The notes: generated by a model not told the origin, from the letters alone. Shown: positions 22,274 to 32,888, numbered from the stretch's first letter. The stretch: DNA of 64,000 nt from Fomes fomentarius (GCA_022606135.1 JABYQN010000018.1:310001-374000), one strand, 5' to 3'. Translations and numbers: made by a program.

Positions 22274-23420
22274 CTACTCAGATCTGGCACCTGGCCTGAG
22301 TGTTCTGTCCTCCCTGGGGCATTCTGCAGAGATGTGTCCTGCCTCCCTGCAATGGAAGCAACGACCCTCCTTCCTAAGTTTAGTGCGCTCTTCATCGGTG
22401 AGTTTCCTTAACCGGACTGTACTTGCAGCCTTGGAGGCTGTTGCTGGTGCGCTAGGGGAAGTCTTCTTTGGTGCTGCTCCTCTGGTAAGCTCGAGTCCCT
22501 TGCGCCATTGGAGGTCAAGCCTGGTGGCAAGACTGTAGTAGCCATCCATCATGGTTGGCAGGGTTTCCACAGACATGATACTCTTGACTAGGCCAGTGGT
22601 TAACCCAGTAAGGAAGTAGTCTGACAGGACTGCGACTTCTGTGATGGTGAATTGAATGGCAAGGGGTCTGAATGCTGCAACATAGTCATCAGCTGTTCCA
22701 CTTTGCTTCAATGCTTTCATTTGAGTGATAGCATTGTCAACAGGGTTCAGGGGAGTGAATGCAGTCTTGAACTCAGTTAGAAATTGTGCCCATGTGCCAA
22801 AGCCTTTCTCCAGGTCGGTAGTTGGATTGATTGCAAAGGCAGCTGTAGTGAATGCTTCCTTGAATGGCCCAGCTGATCCTCCAACCATATAGGAGAGAAC
22901 AAAGATGATCTTTTTCTCATTGTTGGTGTATGAATCTGTGTTCAGCTGTAGGTATGTTTGGCAGTTGTTGAGGAAACCACTAGCTTCTGCATGATCTCCA
23001 TTGAAATTGCTTGAGGCACAGATCTTCCACTCTGAGGGTCTGGGGTTAGTTGTGGTGCTTGCCATTGCTGTGATCGGAGTAGTCGGTGGAGGTGTGGTTG
23101 GTGTTGGTGGACATGAGGTTACAGGGTTGGTAATGTGCACAGGAGCTGGTGAGGGGGAGCATGGGGGTTCTAGTGGTCTGATGATTGGGGTTTCTGAAGT
23201 TGATGCATTAGAAGGATTTTCGGGTGTTCTGATAGCCCACTGATTGCGTGGTACTCGCGATACTCTGTCTTGAACATAGCTGTCCTTATCAAGAGTGTAG
23301 ACCCAACCTAGTTTGTTGTTCCAGACAACAGCCCTCTTTCCAATGAAGAGTTCTCTGTCTACTAGGAGAGCCTGGATAGGTGGTCTATCAGAGCTTTGTT
23401 CTGATGGGTTATCCAGGGTG
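22274..23420 (-). CDS. Element A Gag with zinc knuckle
   Basis: The clear Gag core starts near MASTTTNPRPSEW (ATG at about 23065). It contains capsid-type helices (FNGDHAEASGFLNNCQTYL, FVLSYMVGGSAGPF, WAQFLTEFKTAFTP) and ends with the CCHC knuckle CFHCREAGHISAEC. The frame stays open upstream to about 23420 with protein-like sequence (RAVVWNNKLGWVYTLD, PRNQWAIRTPENPSN) but no ATG, so translation may begin at a non-AUG codon, come from a spliced leader, or have lost its ATG. Pol lies in another frame, reached by a frameshift near 22120-22180. Confidence 0.75.
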
Positions 23421-23455
23421 GCTGCCTGAACTTAGAGAAGTTGGCAGGATTGTAG

Positions 23456-23465
23456 AGTTTGACCT
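23456..23465 (-). promoter_or_regulatory. Element A self-priming site
   Basis: Two bases inside the 5' LTR, minus strand AGGTCAAACT is complementary to AGTTTGACCT in the LTR (32964-32973 and 16850-16859), which lies about 28 nt downstream of a TATA-like box. This is the expected layout for Tf1-type self-priming; no TGG-type tRNA primer site is present. Confidence 0.65.
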
Positions 23466-23467
23466 AA

Positions 23468-23592
23468 TGTTACGCCGAGGCTCGTGGGCGTCTAGGAAGT
23501 GCGTAGATGCACGAGTCAAGGAGTCACAATGTTGTCAAGGTTCAAACGTTGATTGAGTGTGCCAGTTACTTGGGGAACATACACCGAAGAGG
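23468..23592 (-). repeat. Element A right LTR, first part
   Basis: First 125 bp of the right LTR (TGTTACGCCGAGG...), ending at the AGAGG target duplication of element B. Confidence 0.85.
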
Positions 23593-24117
23593 TGTTACGC
23601 TCTCGCGTGCCTATTAAATGTTCTACTTGAGTTGTAACCCTAGTTCCTTATGACCTTGCTAGTCCAATCGATCCTTATCCGAAGGAGATCTTGAAGATAG
23701 TCTGAGAGAGCAAGTGATAACTTGCTAGAGTATAGTCTGTGTTATTTGCGAAGAGACTAAAGCTTGGGGAGTTTCTCTGAGACATCCTCCCCTTATATAC
23801 ATGTAAGGAGACTGCAGAATTCTAACAGTGAACTGCATATTGGTAAGGCTTTACTGCTGCACAGTCAATCTGACTAACTGCGCAGTCAACCTGACTAACT
23901 GCACAGTCGCAATGACAGACTGCACAGTCAAGTTGACTAATCAGAAGAAGTGTGCACAGTCTAGCTGACTAAGTCCGTAGTCCTAACTGACTACTACTGG
24001 ATGACCATACAACAGAAGAACCCTATAGCATGAGAATCCTAAAAGTACAATAATCGAATACCATAATCCTAGTTGCGTAGTTAACCACTAGTATCACATA
24101 CTTATCAAATCGTAACA
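23593..24117 (-). repeat. Element B left LTR (its 3' LTR)
   Basis: 525 bp, identical by eye to 32359-32883. On the minus strand it has a TATATAAGG box (23792-23800). About 28 nt downstream is CAAGCTTTAGTCT (23754-23766), the sequence paired by the priming site. Short repeats of CTGCACAGTC/CTGACTAA lie at 23860-23990. Confidence 0.9.
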
Positions 24118-24246
24118 TCAGCTCCCCCTTTCTGTAGGGATGTCCTCGACCCTATGACATATAATTCACGACAAGTCCGTCATAGATGAAAGCGACTCAG
24201 GAGTCAATGCTACTAAGGCTTTGGCAATTTGTTCCTCCATTGTGAC

Positions 24247-25404
24247 TCAATCACCCCACCCATCCCAAAACTGCTCCTCTTCTTCTGACACTCCAATCAC
24301 ACTCTGGTAAGGCATTATCGTAGCGATGGGAGCAAGAAGGTTTTGGCACAATGCAAGAGGGTTAGTCTGCATAGCCATCATGTCATCCATGATGAGTGCA
24401 GCCCGTCGTGCATGTAGCGGCGTTGTGTTTGGCCATAACTCCCGGTACCTCGACTCCATCTCTTCGGAGGGAAAGAGAAAACCACAATCAGTGACAGAGA
24501 CGATCTCGTTGTCCCTGGTGACGATGAGGAACCATGTGTCACCTAGTCCGTGCATCATTCGATACCGCCGCAAGGGCGGAATGCCATTGTCAGGTGTTGT
24601 GGTTGTGGATGGCGGTGGTGTTGGCGGTGGCAAGGGATCTCCCGCTGCAGCGACAGCGGTATCCTGCTTGTCGACCTCCTCAACTGATTGAAGATCGAGC
24701 CGCTCCAGAGGGGGCAACGAAAATGGAGACAGGGACGGAGTAGACTCTGGTGTGTCCGCTTTGTCGTCGTCATGGTTTGGGGAAGGGCCCCACACCGCTT
24801 CCCTGTTGGCATGGTTCGGGGAAGGACCCCACGGGTCCCATAAGACTGGAGACCAGGATGGCTGTTCTGGGGCATTCCCTTGGTGGTCCTGGAAACGCTC
24901 CGGGAAGTTGAGAATCCATCCATGGTTTTCAGTGACATGCTGGTTGCAGAGGGGCATGAGGTCCGCAAGAGCCCAGGCGACAACTGGTGTCGCCAGTGTA
25001 TTGATGACTTGTTCCGTGGCCTGAATCGTCACCTGATAGGCTTTGTCGAGAGCCTGCATCGCTACCATCTTTTCCTTCTTGGGTGCCCCCAGCCTGGGGA
25101 CGTACCTCTTGAGGACTCCGTAAGAAGGTGCTGCCCGAGCAAGGGCCCAGTATGCTCCAGCCGAAGCCACAGCATGGGGGATGTGATGGAGGCGAGCCTC
25201 AATGTGTCCCACAAGGTCCTTATGGAGGAGGACCCATCTGATATGGTCAGACAGGCTCCCATCGGGGTCGGTAGAGATGGTGTGGCGTGGGAGATGGAAA
25301 TAATGGACGGGGCGACGCTCCAGAATGAAACGAGGGGCTTTAGGGACATTGTGAATGTTGGAGTAGTTGTGGCGAGAGTGAGTGCGAGTGTGGAAAGAAG
25401 ACAT
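24247..25404 (-). CDS. Element B 385-aa ORF downstream of pol
   Basis: Intact frame from ATG 25404 (MSSFHTRTHSRHNYSN) to TGA 24247, ending 115 bp before the polypurine tract. The N-terminal half is basic and helical (LSDHIRWVLLHKDLVGHIEA, ALDKAYQVTIQATEQVINTL). The middle is Pro/Ser/Asp-rich with a doubled WGPSPNH motif and a PPPTPPPSTTTT linker. The C-terminal domain is compact (GDTWFLIVTRDNEIVSVTDC, EEMESRYRELWPN) with an acidic end EEEEQFWDGWGD. No membrane span or signal peptide, so not Env-like. No family recognised. It is one of the few unbroken frames in the element. Confidence 0.6.
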   Translation of the reverse strand: MSSFHTRTHSRHNYSNIHNVPKAPRFILERRPVHYFHLPRHTISTDPDGSLSDHIRWVLLHKDLVGHIEARLHHIPHAVASAGAYWALARAAPSYGVLKRYVPRLGAPKKEKMVAMQALDKAYQVTIQATEQVINTLATPVVAWALADLMPLCNQHVTENHGWILNFPERFQDHQGNAPEQPSWSPVLWDPWGPSPNHANREAVWGPSPNHDDDKADTPESTPSLSPFSLPPLERLDLQSVEEVDKQDTAVAAAGDPLPPPTPPPSTTTTPDNGIPPLRRYRMMHGLGDTWFLIVTRDNEIVSVTDCGFLFPSEEMESRYRELWPNTTPLHARRAALIMDDMMAMQTNPLALCQNLLAPIATIMPYQSVIGVSEEEEQFWDGWGD

Positions 25405-25423
25405 GGTTGAAAAGATTCTGGTT

Positions 25424-26032
25424 TTTTTTTTTTTTGTGTTCCTCGTTTATTGCCCTGTAGGGCTGGGCCCTATGGTAGGCAGTACAGTGCAAAATAGCTA
25501 CATGATATGCAATCCGGGGGGTACGACTATACGGTAGGAGGGGAATGGTGTGGAGACTGAGGTGGCACGGTCATGCCATTAGCAGTGTGAGAGTAAAGTA
25601 GATAGATAGCCAGATCCAGTGAGAAAGGGGGGGGGCATATGTAATGAGGGGAGGCATAGGGTAGGTGTGGTAGGCGTATGTAGCTGGCAGGATGGTCGCA
25701 GATGGCTGGTGGGACGCGGCATCGCACTTTCGACCTCAGGGTTGAGGTCGGCGGATCCGCAGCGACAGCACACGCGTGGGTGCACTGCCGCCTTAAGCGG
25801 GCCTTCCACCCCCCAAGGCGGGACAACCGGTCGCCGTTGCAGCCATGGCTGGTCGAGATAAATGCGGACAGAGGGGTCAGGGGAGAGGTGGGAGGAGGAG
25901 AGGAGTGGCGGGCGAGGGTTGAGTGCCAAGGTGAGGTTGGTGCGCTGGAATGGATCAACTTGGACTGCATGTTGCACCAGAGTGGTCCCGGCAGAGGTCG
26001 ATACCTGTCAGGGAGAGGAGGAAGTCAGCACG
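25424..26032 (-). mobile_element. Poly(A)-tailed retrocopy inserted in element B
   Basis: AAAGATTCTGGTT occurs at 25411-25423 and 26033-26045, flanking about 609 bp. On the minus strand the insert ends in a 14-A tail (25422-25435), preceded 11 bases earlier by the poly(A) signal AATAAA (25446-25451). Target duplication plus signal plus tail is the hallmark of LINE-type retrotransposition of an mRNA. A 5'-truncated frame (to 25579) reads VVPPWGVEGPLKAAVHPRV and CCRCGSADLNPEVESAM, a Cys-containing protein I do not recognise; another frame is open for 147 codons. A SINE is the alternative, but no Pol III boxes were seen. Confidence 0.65.
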
Positions 26033-26089
26033 AAAGATTCTGGTTGACTGTGGTGGTTACTGTGAGCAATGGGGAATGAGTTAGTGTGT

Positions 26090-27330
26090 TCACGTCAACT
26101 TGTGCCTCTTTTTATATGCTTTGAGCACTGACTGCACATGTTTGAGATTCTTCTCCGGTTCCCATGAATTTTCAGCTGCCAGCCACCCTTTCCATGCTAT
26201 GAGATATTGTTTCTTTTTCCGTCTGACTCGATGATATAGAACTGCTTCGACTTCCCATTCTTCATTCCCTTCTGTGCTGTCTGGTGATGGGTCAGGTGGT
26301 GGTCGGATATAATCCGGTCCATGTTCCTTAGTAATCCTATATGGAGTCAGAAGTCCTGCATGAAACACCAGATGCATTTTCCATGTCTTTGGAAGTTTCA
26401 GTTCGAATGTGACTGGTCCTAAGACCTTGGTGATTACAAATGGTCCTACCCGTTTTGGTGTCAGTTTCCGGGATGGATATGGAAGTTTTAAGTTCTTTGT
26501 GTCTAGAAGCACTTGGTCTCCCTGTTTTAACAGTATATTCAGGGCAGGAAGCTATTGGGCCATGGCCGCCGCAGCTTGCGCATGTGCCGCTATTGTGTTC
26601 TCTCGGGCTTCCTGGAGACTGTGCAGTCTCTCTTCTGTGCTTGGGTGTTCTTGTTCCGTTCTAATGGTTCCAACAGCCTCCGGCTGATACCCCTGGAGAA
26701 GTTCAAATGGAGACTTCCCGGTAACTGAGTGTGTCTGCTGATTATGTGCAAATTCAAATTGAGGGAGTAGTTTCACCCAATTTTCCGGATTATCTGCACA
26801 ATATATTCGTAAGGCCAAGTCCAACTCCTGGTTAACCTGTTCCGTTTGTCCGTCTGTCTGAGGATGATAGGCTGTACTCAGAGCCGTCTCAATTCCTAAA
26901 GTTTGATGTAACTCTTTGAATGCCTTGGATAGGAATTGTGGTCCTCGGTCTGATATAACCTTCACAGGTAATCCAAACTGTTTGTATACGTCCCTTTGGA
27001 GAATATTCATAGCTTCTTCCGCTGTGACATTCTTTGTGCAAGGAGAGAACACCGCCGCCTTGGACACATCATGATCCACCACTACTTGGATGGCATTATA
27101 TCCTTCTGACTCAGGCAGATCGGTGATATAGTCCATTGTGATAGTTCTGAATGGTCGTGTATCCCCACTATGGGGAATCGGCATAAGTCCTGGTTTAAGA
27201 GGGTGTGTTGACTTTACATGTTTGGCAGATTGTGCAACCTTTAACATACTGAGTTACGAATTTGCACATGCCTGCCCATATGAAGTCTTGTTTTACCAGG
27301 TCGTATGTTTTTTAAATTCCTGGATGTCCC
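26090..27330 (-). pseudogene. Element B integrase with chromodomain
   Basis: Zinc-binding pieces (YHEVPVMGHPG and GCTICQTCK) lie in broken frames at 27225-27370. The core follows in one frame: TMDYITDLPESEGYN, VISDRGPQFLSKAF, YHPQTDGQTEQVNQEL. A TAG at 26552-26554 (AMAQ-LPAL) interrupts it. The frame then carries GDQVLLDTKNLKLP, LTPKRVGPFVITKVLGP and a chromodomain (EWEVEAVLYHRVRR, YLIAWKGWLAAENSWEP). Catalytic D, D and E are present. The protein should not be made in one piece. Confidence 0.8.
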
Positions 27331-27365
27331 ATGACTGGGACCTCATGGTACATTTTGACAATGTC

Positions 27366-29060
27366 TCATTGGAGATCTTCATCAGGAGGAACATAGACTT
27401 TACCCTTGAACAGGAGTAATCCATCATCCTCGGACCAATCTTTAGGATTACCAAATTCTGGTCGTTGAATAGTTTTCCCTTTATTGGTTATGAAGTCCAC
27501 TATTGCCACATCTCTCAACTTGGTGTTACAAATCTGTTCTTGTAACTCCGTCTTGACTGCTTTAGCAAATAGTTCTGTTTCTAATATGACAACATCCTTG
27601 TTGTCGTTTTCCCCCTTCTCATGCCCTGATCTCCGAGAAAGGGCATCAGCTTGTGTTAACATTTTTCCCGGCTGATGTTTTAGCAACACATTGAATTCTG
27701 ATAAGAAAAGATGCCATCTTGCTTGTCGTTGGTTGAGCTTTTGTGCTGTACGGAAGTACGTCAAGTTTTTATGATCGGAAAGAATTTCAACTGGGTGTGG
27801 CGATCCTTGTAGAAAATGTCGCCATGCCTCCAATGCACGGATCACCGCTAATAATTCCCCGTCATAAATTTGGTAATTCTGTTCTGCTGGGGTGAAGGAT
27901 TTAGACAAGTAAGCACATGGGTACCATACTCCATCGGAACCTTGTTGTCGTAGTACAGCCCCTGTAGCCACTTTTGATGCATCACATTCTATCTGAAATG
28001 GTTGTTCTGGATCTGGGATATGCAGAATAGGTTCTGCTGTAAACCTTCTTTTTAGTCCGTCAAATGTCATCTGACACTCTTTGGACCATACAAAAGGTTT
28101 GTCTTTTTTCGTTAATTCTGTCAGAGGACGAACCAGCTTGGAATAGTCCTTGATGAATCTTCGATAAAAGTTTCCAAACCCCAGGAACGCCTGGACTTGT
28201 TTTACTGTAGTCAGCCCCTTCCAATCCTCGATTGCCTTGACCTTGATCAGGTCCATTGCCACAACTCCTGGACGGACAATTGAACCTAAGAATTCGACTT
28301 CTTGTACATCAAATTCACATTTCTCCGCCTTCAGGAATAGATTGTTCTCCTGAAGTCGTTGCAATACTCTGCGTGTCCTTTGATGATGTTCTTCGACATT
28401 GTTAGAGAAGATTAGGATGTCATCCATATAGATGACAATCCATCCTTCGTGTAGCATGTCATAGAAGATGTCATTCATCATGTTTTGGAATGTTGCTGGC
28501 ACATTGGTCAATCCAAAGAACATGACGAGTGGTTCAAATAGTCCTTCTGGAGTAATGAATGCTGCCTTCCATTCATCCCCTTCTTTGATGCGTACATTGT
28601 TATATCCGGCTCGTACGTCCAGTTTGGTGAAAATGGTTGCATATTTAAGCCGGTCTAGAATGTTGCTGATCAATGGTAATGGGTACACATTCTTTATTGT
28701 GCCTTCGTTCAAAGCCCGATAATCTTGTACTGGACGAAGACTCCCATCCTTTTTTGTCACAAAGAAGAATGGTGATGCTAGAGGGGACTTTGACCTCCTG
28801 ATGTATCCCTTGGCAAGATTTTTGTCAATGAACTTCCTAAGTTCCATCCATTCAGTGGTTGTCAAAGGATATATCTTCCTCCATGACTTCTTTTTATGCC
28901 AATCAAATTCTTTCTTTAATTCGATGGCATGGTCCCAAGGTTGTTCTGGTGGAAATCGATCTGCTGCTTTCTTCTCAAACACTGGTTTAAAATCTTGCAC
29001 AAACTCCGGCAAGATTTCGTCCAATGTTTTTGTTTTCTGATCCTTTTTTGCAGCTATCGC
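27366..29060 (-). pseudogene. Element B reverse transcriptase and RNase H
   Basis: A 552-codon frame with RT motifs IFTKLDVRAGYNNVRI, FGLTNVPATFQNMM and VIYMDDILIFS, then RNase H IECDASKVATGAVLRQQ, YDGELLAVIRALEAWRHFL and the Asp of VEILSDHKNL. It ends at a TGA (27366-27368; EDLQ-DIVKMYHE, probably a decayed Arg codon) just before the integrase zinc finger. Upstream the frame joins the protease across TGA 29094-29096. Confidence 0.85.
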
Positions 29061-29093
29061 AATCTCTGTTGACTTATTAATCCTCCGGACTTC

Positions 29094-29690
29094 TCATGTC
29101 TGGTAAAGTCTTTGAAGAATCCGTGATGGATTATGAGTTAACTTCTCCTCATCTTCATCATCCTCATCTGTCTCCAGGTGTAAGAATGATGTGATAAGAT
29201 CTTGGTTCTTTGGTTCTATTGGAAATCCCCATAACCTTCCTTCTGGTGGATTGTGCTGCAACTGATACTTGTAAATCTGTTGCTGCTTCTTGATGAGTTC
29301 AGGTTTGAATACAATTCTTCCACTTTCCCAATCAATATCCAGATTGTACTTGCAAATCCATGGCATTACAAAAAGAACATCATCCCTCCCAATATCAGCC
29401 ACATACCAATTTGTTGGCAATTTTCTTCCCTTGATATTGAATGTCCCCTCGACTCGATGCATAATTGTTCCTTTCTTGTTGATGCTATCGTCTGCATTCC
29501 GGAACGTCAAGGGTTTTGGCAGCCATACCGTTGGAAGGTTGTATCGATCTACAATTTTTTGGTTGACAATGACAGCGTCTGCCCCTGTGTCAATCAACCC
29601 TTTGACTTCGACGGCTTTATCTCGAACTTGCATGTAACCGGGTATAAGCAAGGCATGCCGCCTTCACTGTGTATTTGTTATTTACTGTTA
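29094..29690 (-). pseudogene. Element B aspartic protease
   Basis: Frame with VEVKGLIDTGADAVIVNQK (the DTGA active site) and the C-terminal ILG-like segment DDVLFVMPWICKYNLDIDW. It is separated from Gag by frame changes near 29645 and 29745 and ends at TGA 29094-29096 (QT-EVRRINK). Retropepsin fold, matures Gag-Pol. Confidence 0.75.
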
Positions 29691-29735
29691 CATGCAAGTC
29701 TGTGGGCAAGTCAGGCATCAATTCTGCTTGCCCAT

Positions 29736-30960
29736 TTAAAAATCCGAGTTAAAGTCCATGGCCTTTAGAGCATTGATCTCTAGTTCTTGTTCCGATTCTT
29801 GTTCTGACTCTTCTTCTACATCTTCCAAGATCCCCCTGTTCATTTTCCTAACCTGTCGTGCCATAGGTCGTCTTGTCCTTCTGACAGGTCTGCTAGGACA
29901 GTCCTTGGCTATATGTCCGGACTTGCGGCAGTGGAAACAAAGACCTTTGTCTTGTAGGTCTTTTCGTTCCTTTTCGCTGAGTCGATTAACCCCAACTTCT
30001 GTGTCTTCCTCGACATTAACCGCTTTGACTATTGCCTTAGGCTTTGTAGTCCTCGCAGTTTTTGTCCTCCTTGTCCTTTGGTTTGACAGAATCTTTTCCA
30101 TGAGTTGGTAACTGTGATCCAACTCTTTAGTCCTTGTCATCCATTCTGCTATGGTTGATGGTGCTGGGTATGAAAGAGCGATTTTCTTTAGCAGGTAATC
30201 TGGTAATGCCTGTCGATACAATGCCAATTGTGACACGGGGTCAAGGATGTTTCCTTTAAGAGCTAGGTCCATAAACCTTGCATTGAACTCGTCAACTGAC
30301 GCATAGTCTCGGAGTTGAATGGTGGTTAGGTCGACCATGGAATCATCCACCTCGTCTATAGGGGCAAATGAATCTTGGAAATCTTTGACAAAAACATTCC
30401 AAGGTTCTTGTCCTCTGTAACGCCTGGCTGGATTTCCTCTTGCGCCTGCCGTATGGCTGTATCTTTCCAGAAGTTAATGTTTTCTCCTTCCATAAATGAC
30501 AAGGCCGTTGCCACCTTAGTGTGATCATTTGGAAAGTCGTCTGGCCTTGCAGTGAAAAGGAGAAACAGCTGATTGAGAAAAGATCTAGTCTTTGTCCTAT
30601 CTCCATTGAATACTTCTGGGTCCTTGATTTTTTCCTTCCCTCTAGGAGGATTGTGTGGCGCAAGGGGAACTGCTGGTGGAACAGGAGGTTGACCACCTCC
30701 TCCACCACCTCCTCCCCCACCTCCCGGTGGTGGTGTAGGATTTGGGGGTCCTGGTGGATTTGGTGGTCCTGGGGTTCCTGGTGGTCCTGAGGGTCCACCA
30801 TCACCACCTCCTCCTGATGGAGGGTTTGGTGGATTAGGTGGCGGTGTCCTAGGTACACCACTTCCTGATGGGAAAGCATGCTGGAATGCTGCAGAAATTG
30901 ATGTGCTTGAATTTGGTGGCCTGACATACAAAATTTCAAAAGAGGGCTTTGTGTATCGTC
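29736..30960 (-). pseudogene. Element B Gag with zinc knuckle
   Basis: Two overlapping frames form one Gag. The first (to about 30440) has a Pro/Gly-rich linker and KIKDPEVFNGDRTKTRSFLNQ. After a one-base frame change the second continues EPWNVFVKDFQDSFAPIDEV, TIQLRDYASVDEFNARFM, LPDYLLKKIALSYP and the knuckle CFHCRKSGHIAKDC. Upstream of 30931 an acidic repeat (EPPEEPVLRHTEPS, EPSEEPIRRYTKPS) extends the protein. Confidence 0.75.
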
Positions 30961-31484
30961 TGATAGGTTCCTCTGATGGTTCAGGATAGATGGCTCTGTG
31001 TGTCGTAGAACAGGTTCTTCTGGTGGTTCAAAATAGATACTGGTTCCTATTCTTGTTTCTGTTGTTGTTTCTGTTTCTGATTTTGACCCCTCTCCACTCT
31101 GTGTTCGTGAGAGGTTTGTTCTCGTACTAGGTCCTGCTTCCGGTTCAATTGGGCTTAATTGAATGTTGGTATGAACTTGAGGACTGGGCAGGGAACTAGA
31201 TGGTATTCTTGGACTTGCTAAACTTCCTGCCTGCGCTGGCGTAGTTTCTACCTTTGGTCCCTTCTTATATAACCGTTCGATTCTTGATTCCTGAGATGGC
31301 TTTGGTATTTCTGTACCTTCTGGTCTGGAGATGGTTACCGGAACCTCTTTTGTGTTGTACCTTAGTGGGCAACGTTCGTGCGTGCAGTTGCTCCACCGGC
31401 CATAAGATTCTCAATAGTGTATATCTCTGGTTTTGTTGTTGTCAAACAGATGATATAGACGATTACAACTGTATGGCTTTGCAG

Positions 31485-32279
31485 TCATACATGCTGTGTG
31501 AGATGTAAAAACTCTTGGTGTAACCTTCTTGCTCGATGGTTACTGTGAAGTTTTGCTATATCTTCGTGTAGATCAGGATCTATTAGGTTTGCTGGACTAA
31601 TAACCCTAGATCTGAGGTACCTGTACTGTTGCTCGAGGAATTCCGCAAAGTTTCGGGTCTGTGGGATCGATCCGTAAACTTCTCTTGGGACTGCGTCCAA
31701 AATCTGGATAGTTTGTACAAGATATCGATACGCTTTGTTGAAAGCTGGATGATAGTCCCGTGTAACTTCTTCCTTCCTTAATACTTCAAGATTATCCGTT
31801 ATAATCTGAAGTGCGTCAACTGCGTCCACTGGAACTTGCTGTTTCCTGTAGAATATTCCTGCAGTTGATGTCCTGTCTGGGTCTGTTTCTCTGTTGTCTG
31901 AATCTATTCCTCCTAATAATTCAGAAACTGTTTGTGCTTGTGGGAGTATATCCTGTACTACTCCAGTGAAACTGCTCATGGCCAGTGAACTCCTATATTC
32001 CTGCCACTCCTGTGTCCTCTGTAAGTTGTTTACGAGAGTATCCGGACTCAAGTGTGTGGATGAAACTTCCTCTACAAATGGGAATGTTTGTGAGAGTTGT
32101 TTACGTCCAGGATACGGAGTCGGTGGTCTTGTAACTGTGACTTCTGGGATGACTAGTCTTGGTAACAATGGTAGGGACTTCTCCCGTTTAAACCCTGGTA
32201 TCGTTACGTTCTTTGGCCTTTGTAGAAGAGGATGGCTTATCCTGTTCTCTGCCGTCTTGCTTGTTCTGTTCTTTCTCAA
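31485..32279 (-). CDS. Element B 264-aa ORF upstream of gag
   Basis: First ORF after the priming site (start 32279, 65 bp from it). It is unbroken. The N-terminus is basic (MRKNRTSKTAENRISHP) with a Pro-rich linker (VIPEVTVTRPPTPYPGRK). The rest is helical: YRSSLAMSSFTGVVQDIL, DAVDALQIITDNLEVLRK, NKAYRYLVQTIQILDAVP, FAEFLEQQYRYLRSRV. No zinc knuckle or catalytic motif. It may be a matrix-like N-terminal part of Gag that became separate, or an independent accessory protein. Confidence 0.5.
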   Translation of the reverse strand: MRKNRTSKTAENRISHPLLQRPKNVTIPGFKREKSLPLLPRLVIPEVTVTRPPTPYPGRKQLSQTFPFVEEVSSTHLSPDTLVNNLQRTQEWQEYRSSLAMSSFTGVVQDILPQAQTVSELLGGIDSDNRETDPDRTSTAGIFYRKQQVPVDAVDALQIITDNLEVLRKEEVTRDYHPAFNKAYRYLVQTIQILDAVPREVYGSIPQTRNFAEFLEQQYRYLRSRVISPANLIDPDLHEDIAKLHSNHRARRLHQEFLHLTQHV

Positions 32280-32343
32280 TGTTCAAGCGAGAAAGAAGTT
32301 CCTTGTTCTTGTGGGTTCTCTGCACTTAGAAAAGTGGAGAAGT

Positions 32344-32356
32344 CAAGCTTTAGTCT
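32344..32356 (-). promoter_or_regulatory. Element B self-priming site
   Basis: Minus-strand AGACTAAAGCTTG, two bases inside the LTR, is a perfect 13-nt complement of CAAGCTTTAGTCT in the LTR at the predicted transcript 5' end. It has the Tf1-type arrangement seen in element A but with a different sequence. Confidence 0.75.
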
Positions 32357-32358
32357 AA

Positions 32359-32883
32359 TGTTACGCTCTCGCGTGCCTATTAAATGTTCTACTTGAGTTG
32401 TAACCCTAGTTCCTTATGACCTTGCTAGTCCAATCGATCCTTATCCGAAGGAGATCTTGAAGATAGTCTGAGAGAGCAAGTGATAACTTGCTAGAGTATA
32501 GTCTGTGTTATTTGCGAAGAGACTAAAGCTTGGGGAGTTTCTCTGAGACATCCTCCCCTTATATACATGTAAGGAGACTGCAGAATTCTAACAGTGAACT
32601 GCATATTGGTAAGGCTTTACTGCTGCACAGTCAATCTGACTAACTGCGCAGTCAACCTGACTAACTGCACAGTCGCAATGACAGACTGCACAGTCAAGTT
32701 GACTAATCAGAAGAAGTGTGCACAGTCTAGCTGACTAAGTCCGTAGTCCTAACTGACTACTACTGGATGACCATACAACAGAAGAACCCTATAGCATGAG
32801 AATCCTAAAAGTACAATAATCGAATACCATAATCCTAGTTGCGTAGTTAACCACTAGTATCACATACTTATCAAATCGTAACA
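32359..32883 (-). repeat. Element B right LTR (its 5' LTR)
   Basis: 525 bp, identical by eye to the left LTR, so insertion is recent or the LTRs were homogenised. Predicted transcript start is near 32532 on the minus strand. Confidence 0.9.
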
Positions 32884-32888
32884 AGAGG

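Larger units (their letters stand above)
23593..32883 (-). mobile_element. Ty3/gypsy chromovirus-like element B, recent nested insertion
   Basis: A 9.3-kb element on the minus strand inserted in the right LTR of element A. Both 525-bp LTRs (23593-24117 and 32359-32883) appear identical base for base, and AGAGG is duplicated on each side (23588-23592, 32884-32888). Ends are TGTTACG and CGTAACA. In transcript order it holds a 264-aa ORF, Gag, protease, RT/RNase H, integrase with chromodomain, a retrocopy insertion and a 385-aa ORF. Several frames are broken despite the young LTRs. The polypurine tract (minus, 24118-24133, AGAAAGGGGGAG) is next to the 3' LTR. Confidence 0.9.

Noticed and set aside
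24752..25410. Plus-strand frames opposite the 385-aa ORF
   Set aside because: Mirror of a real minus-strand frame; no start context or domain.
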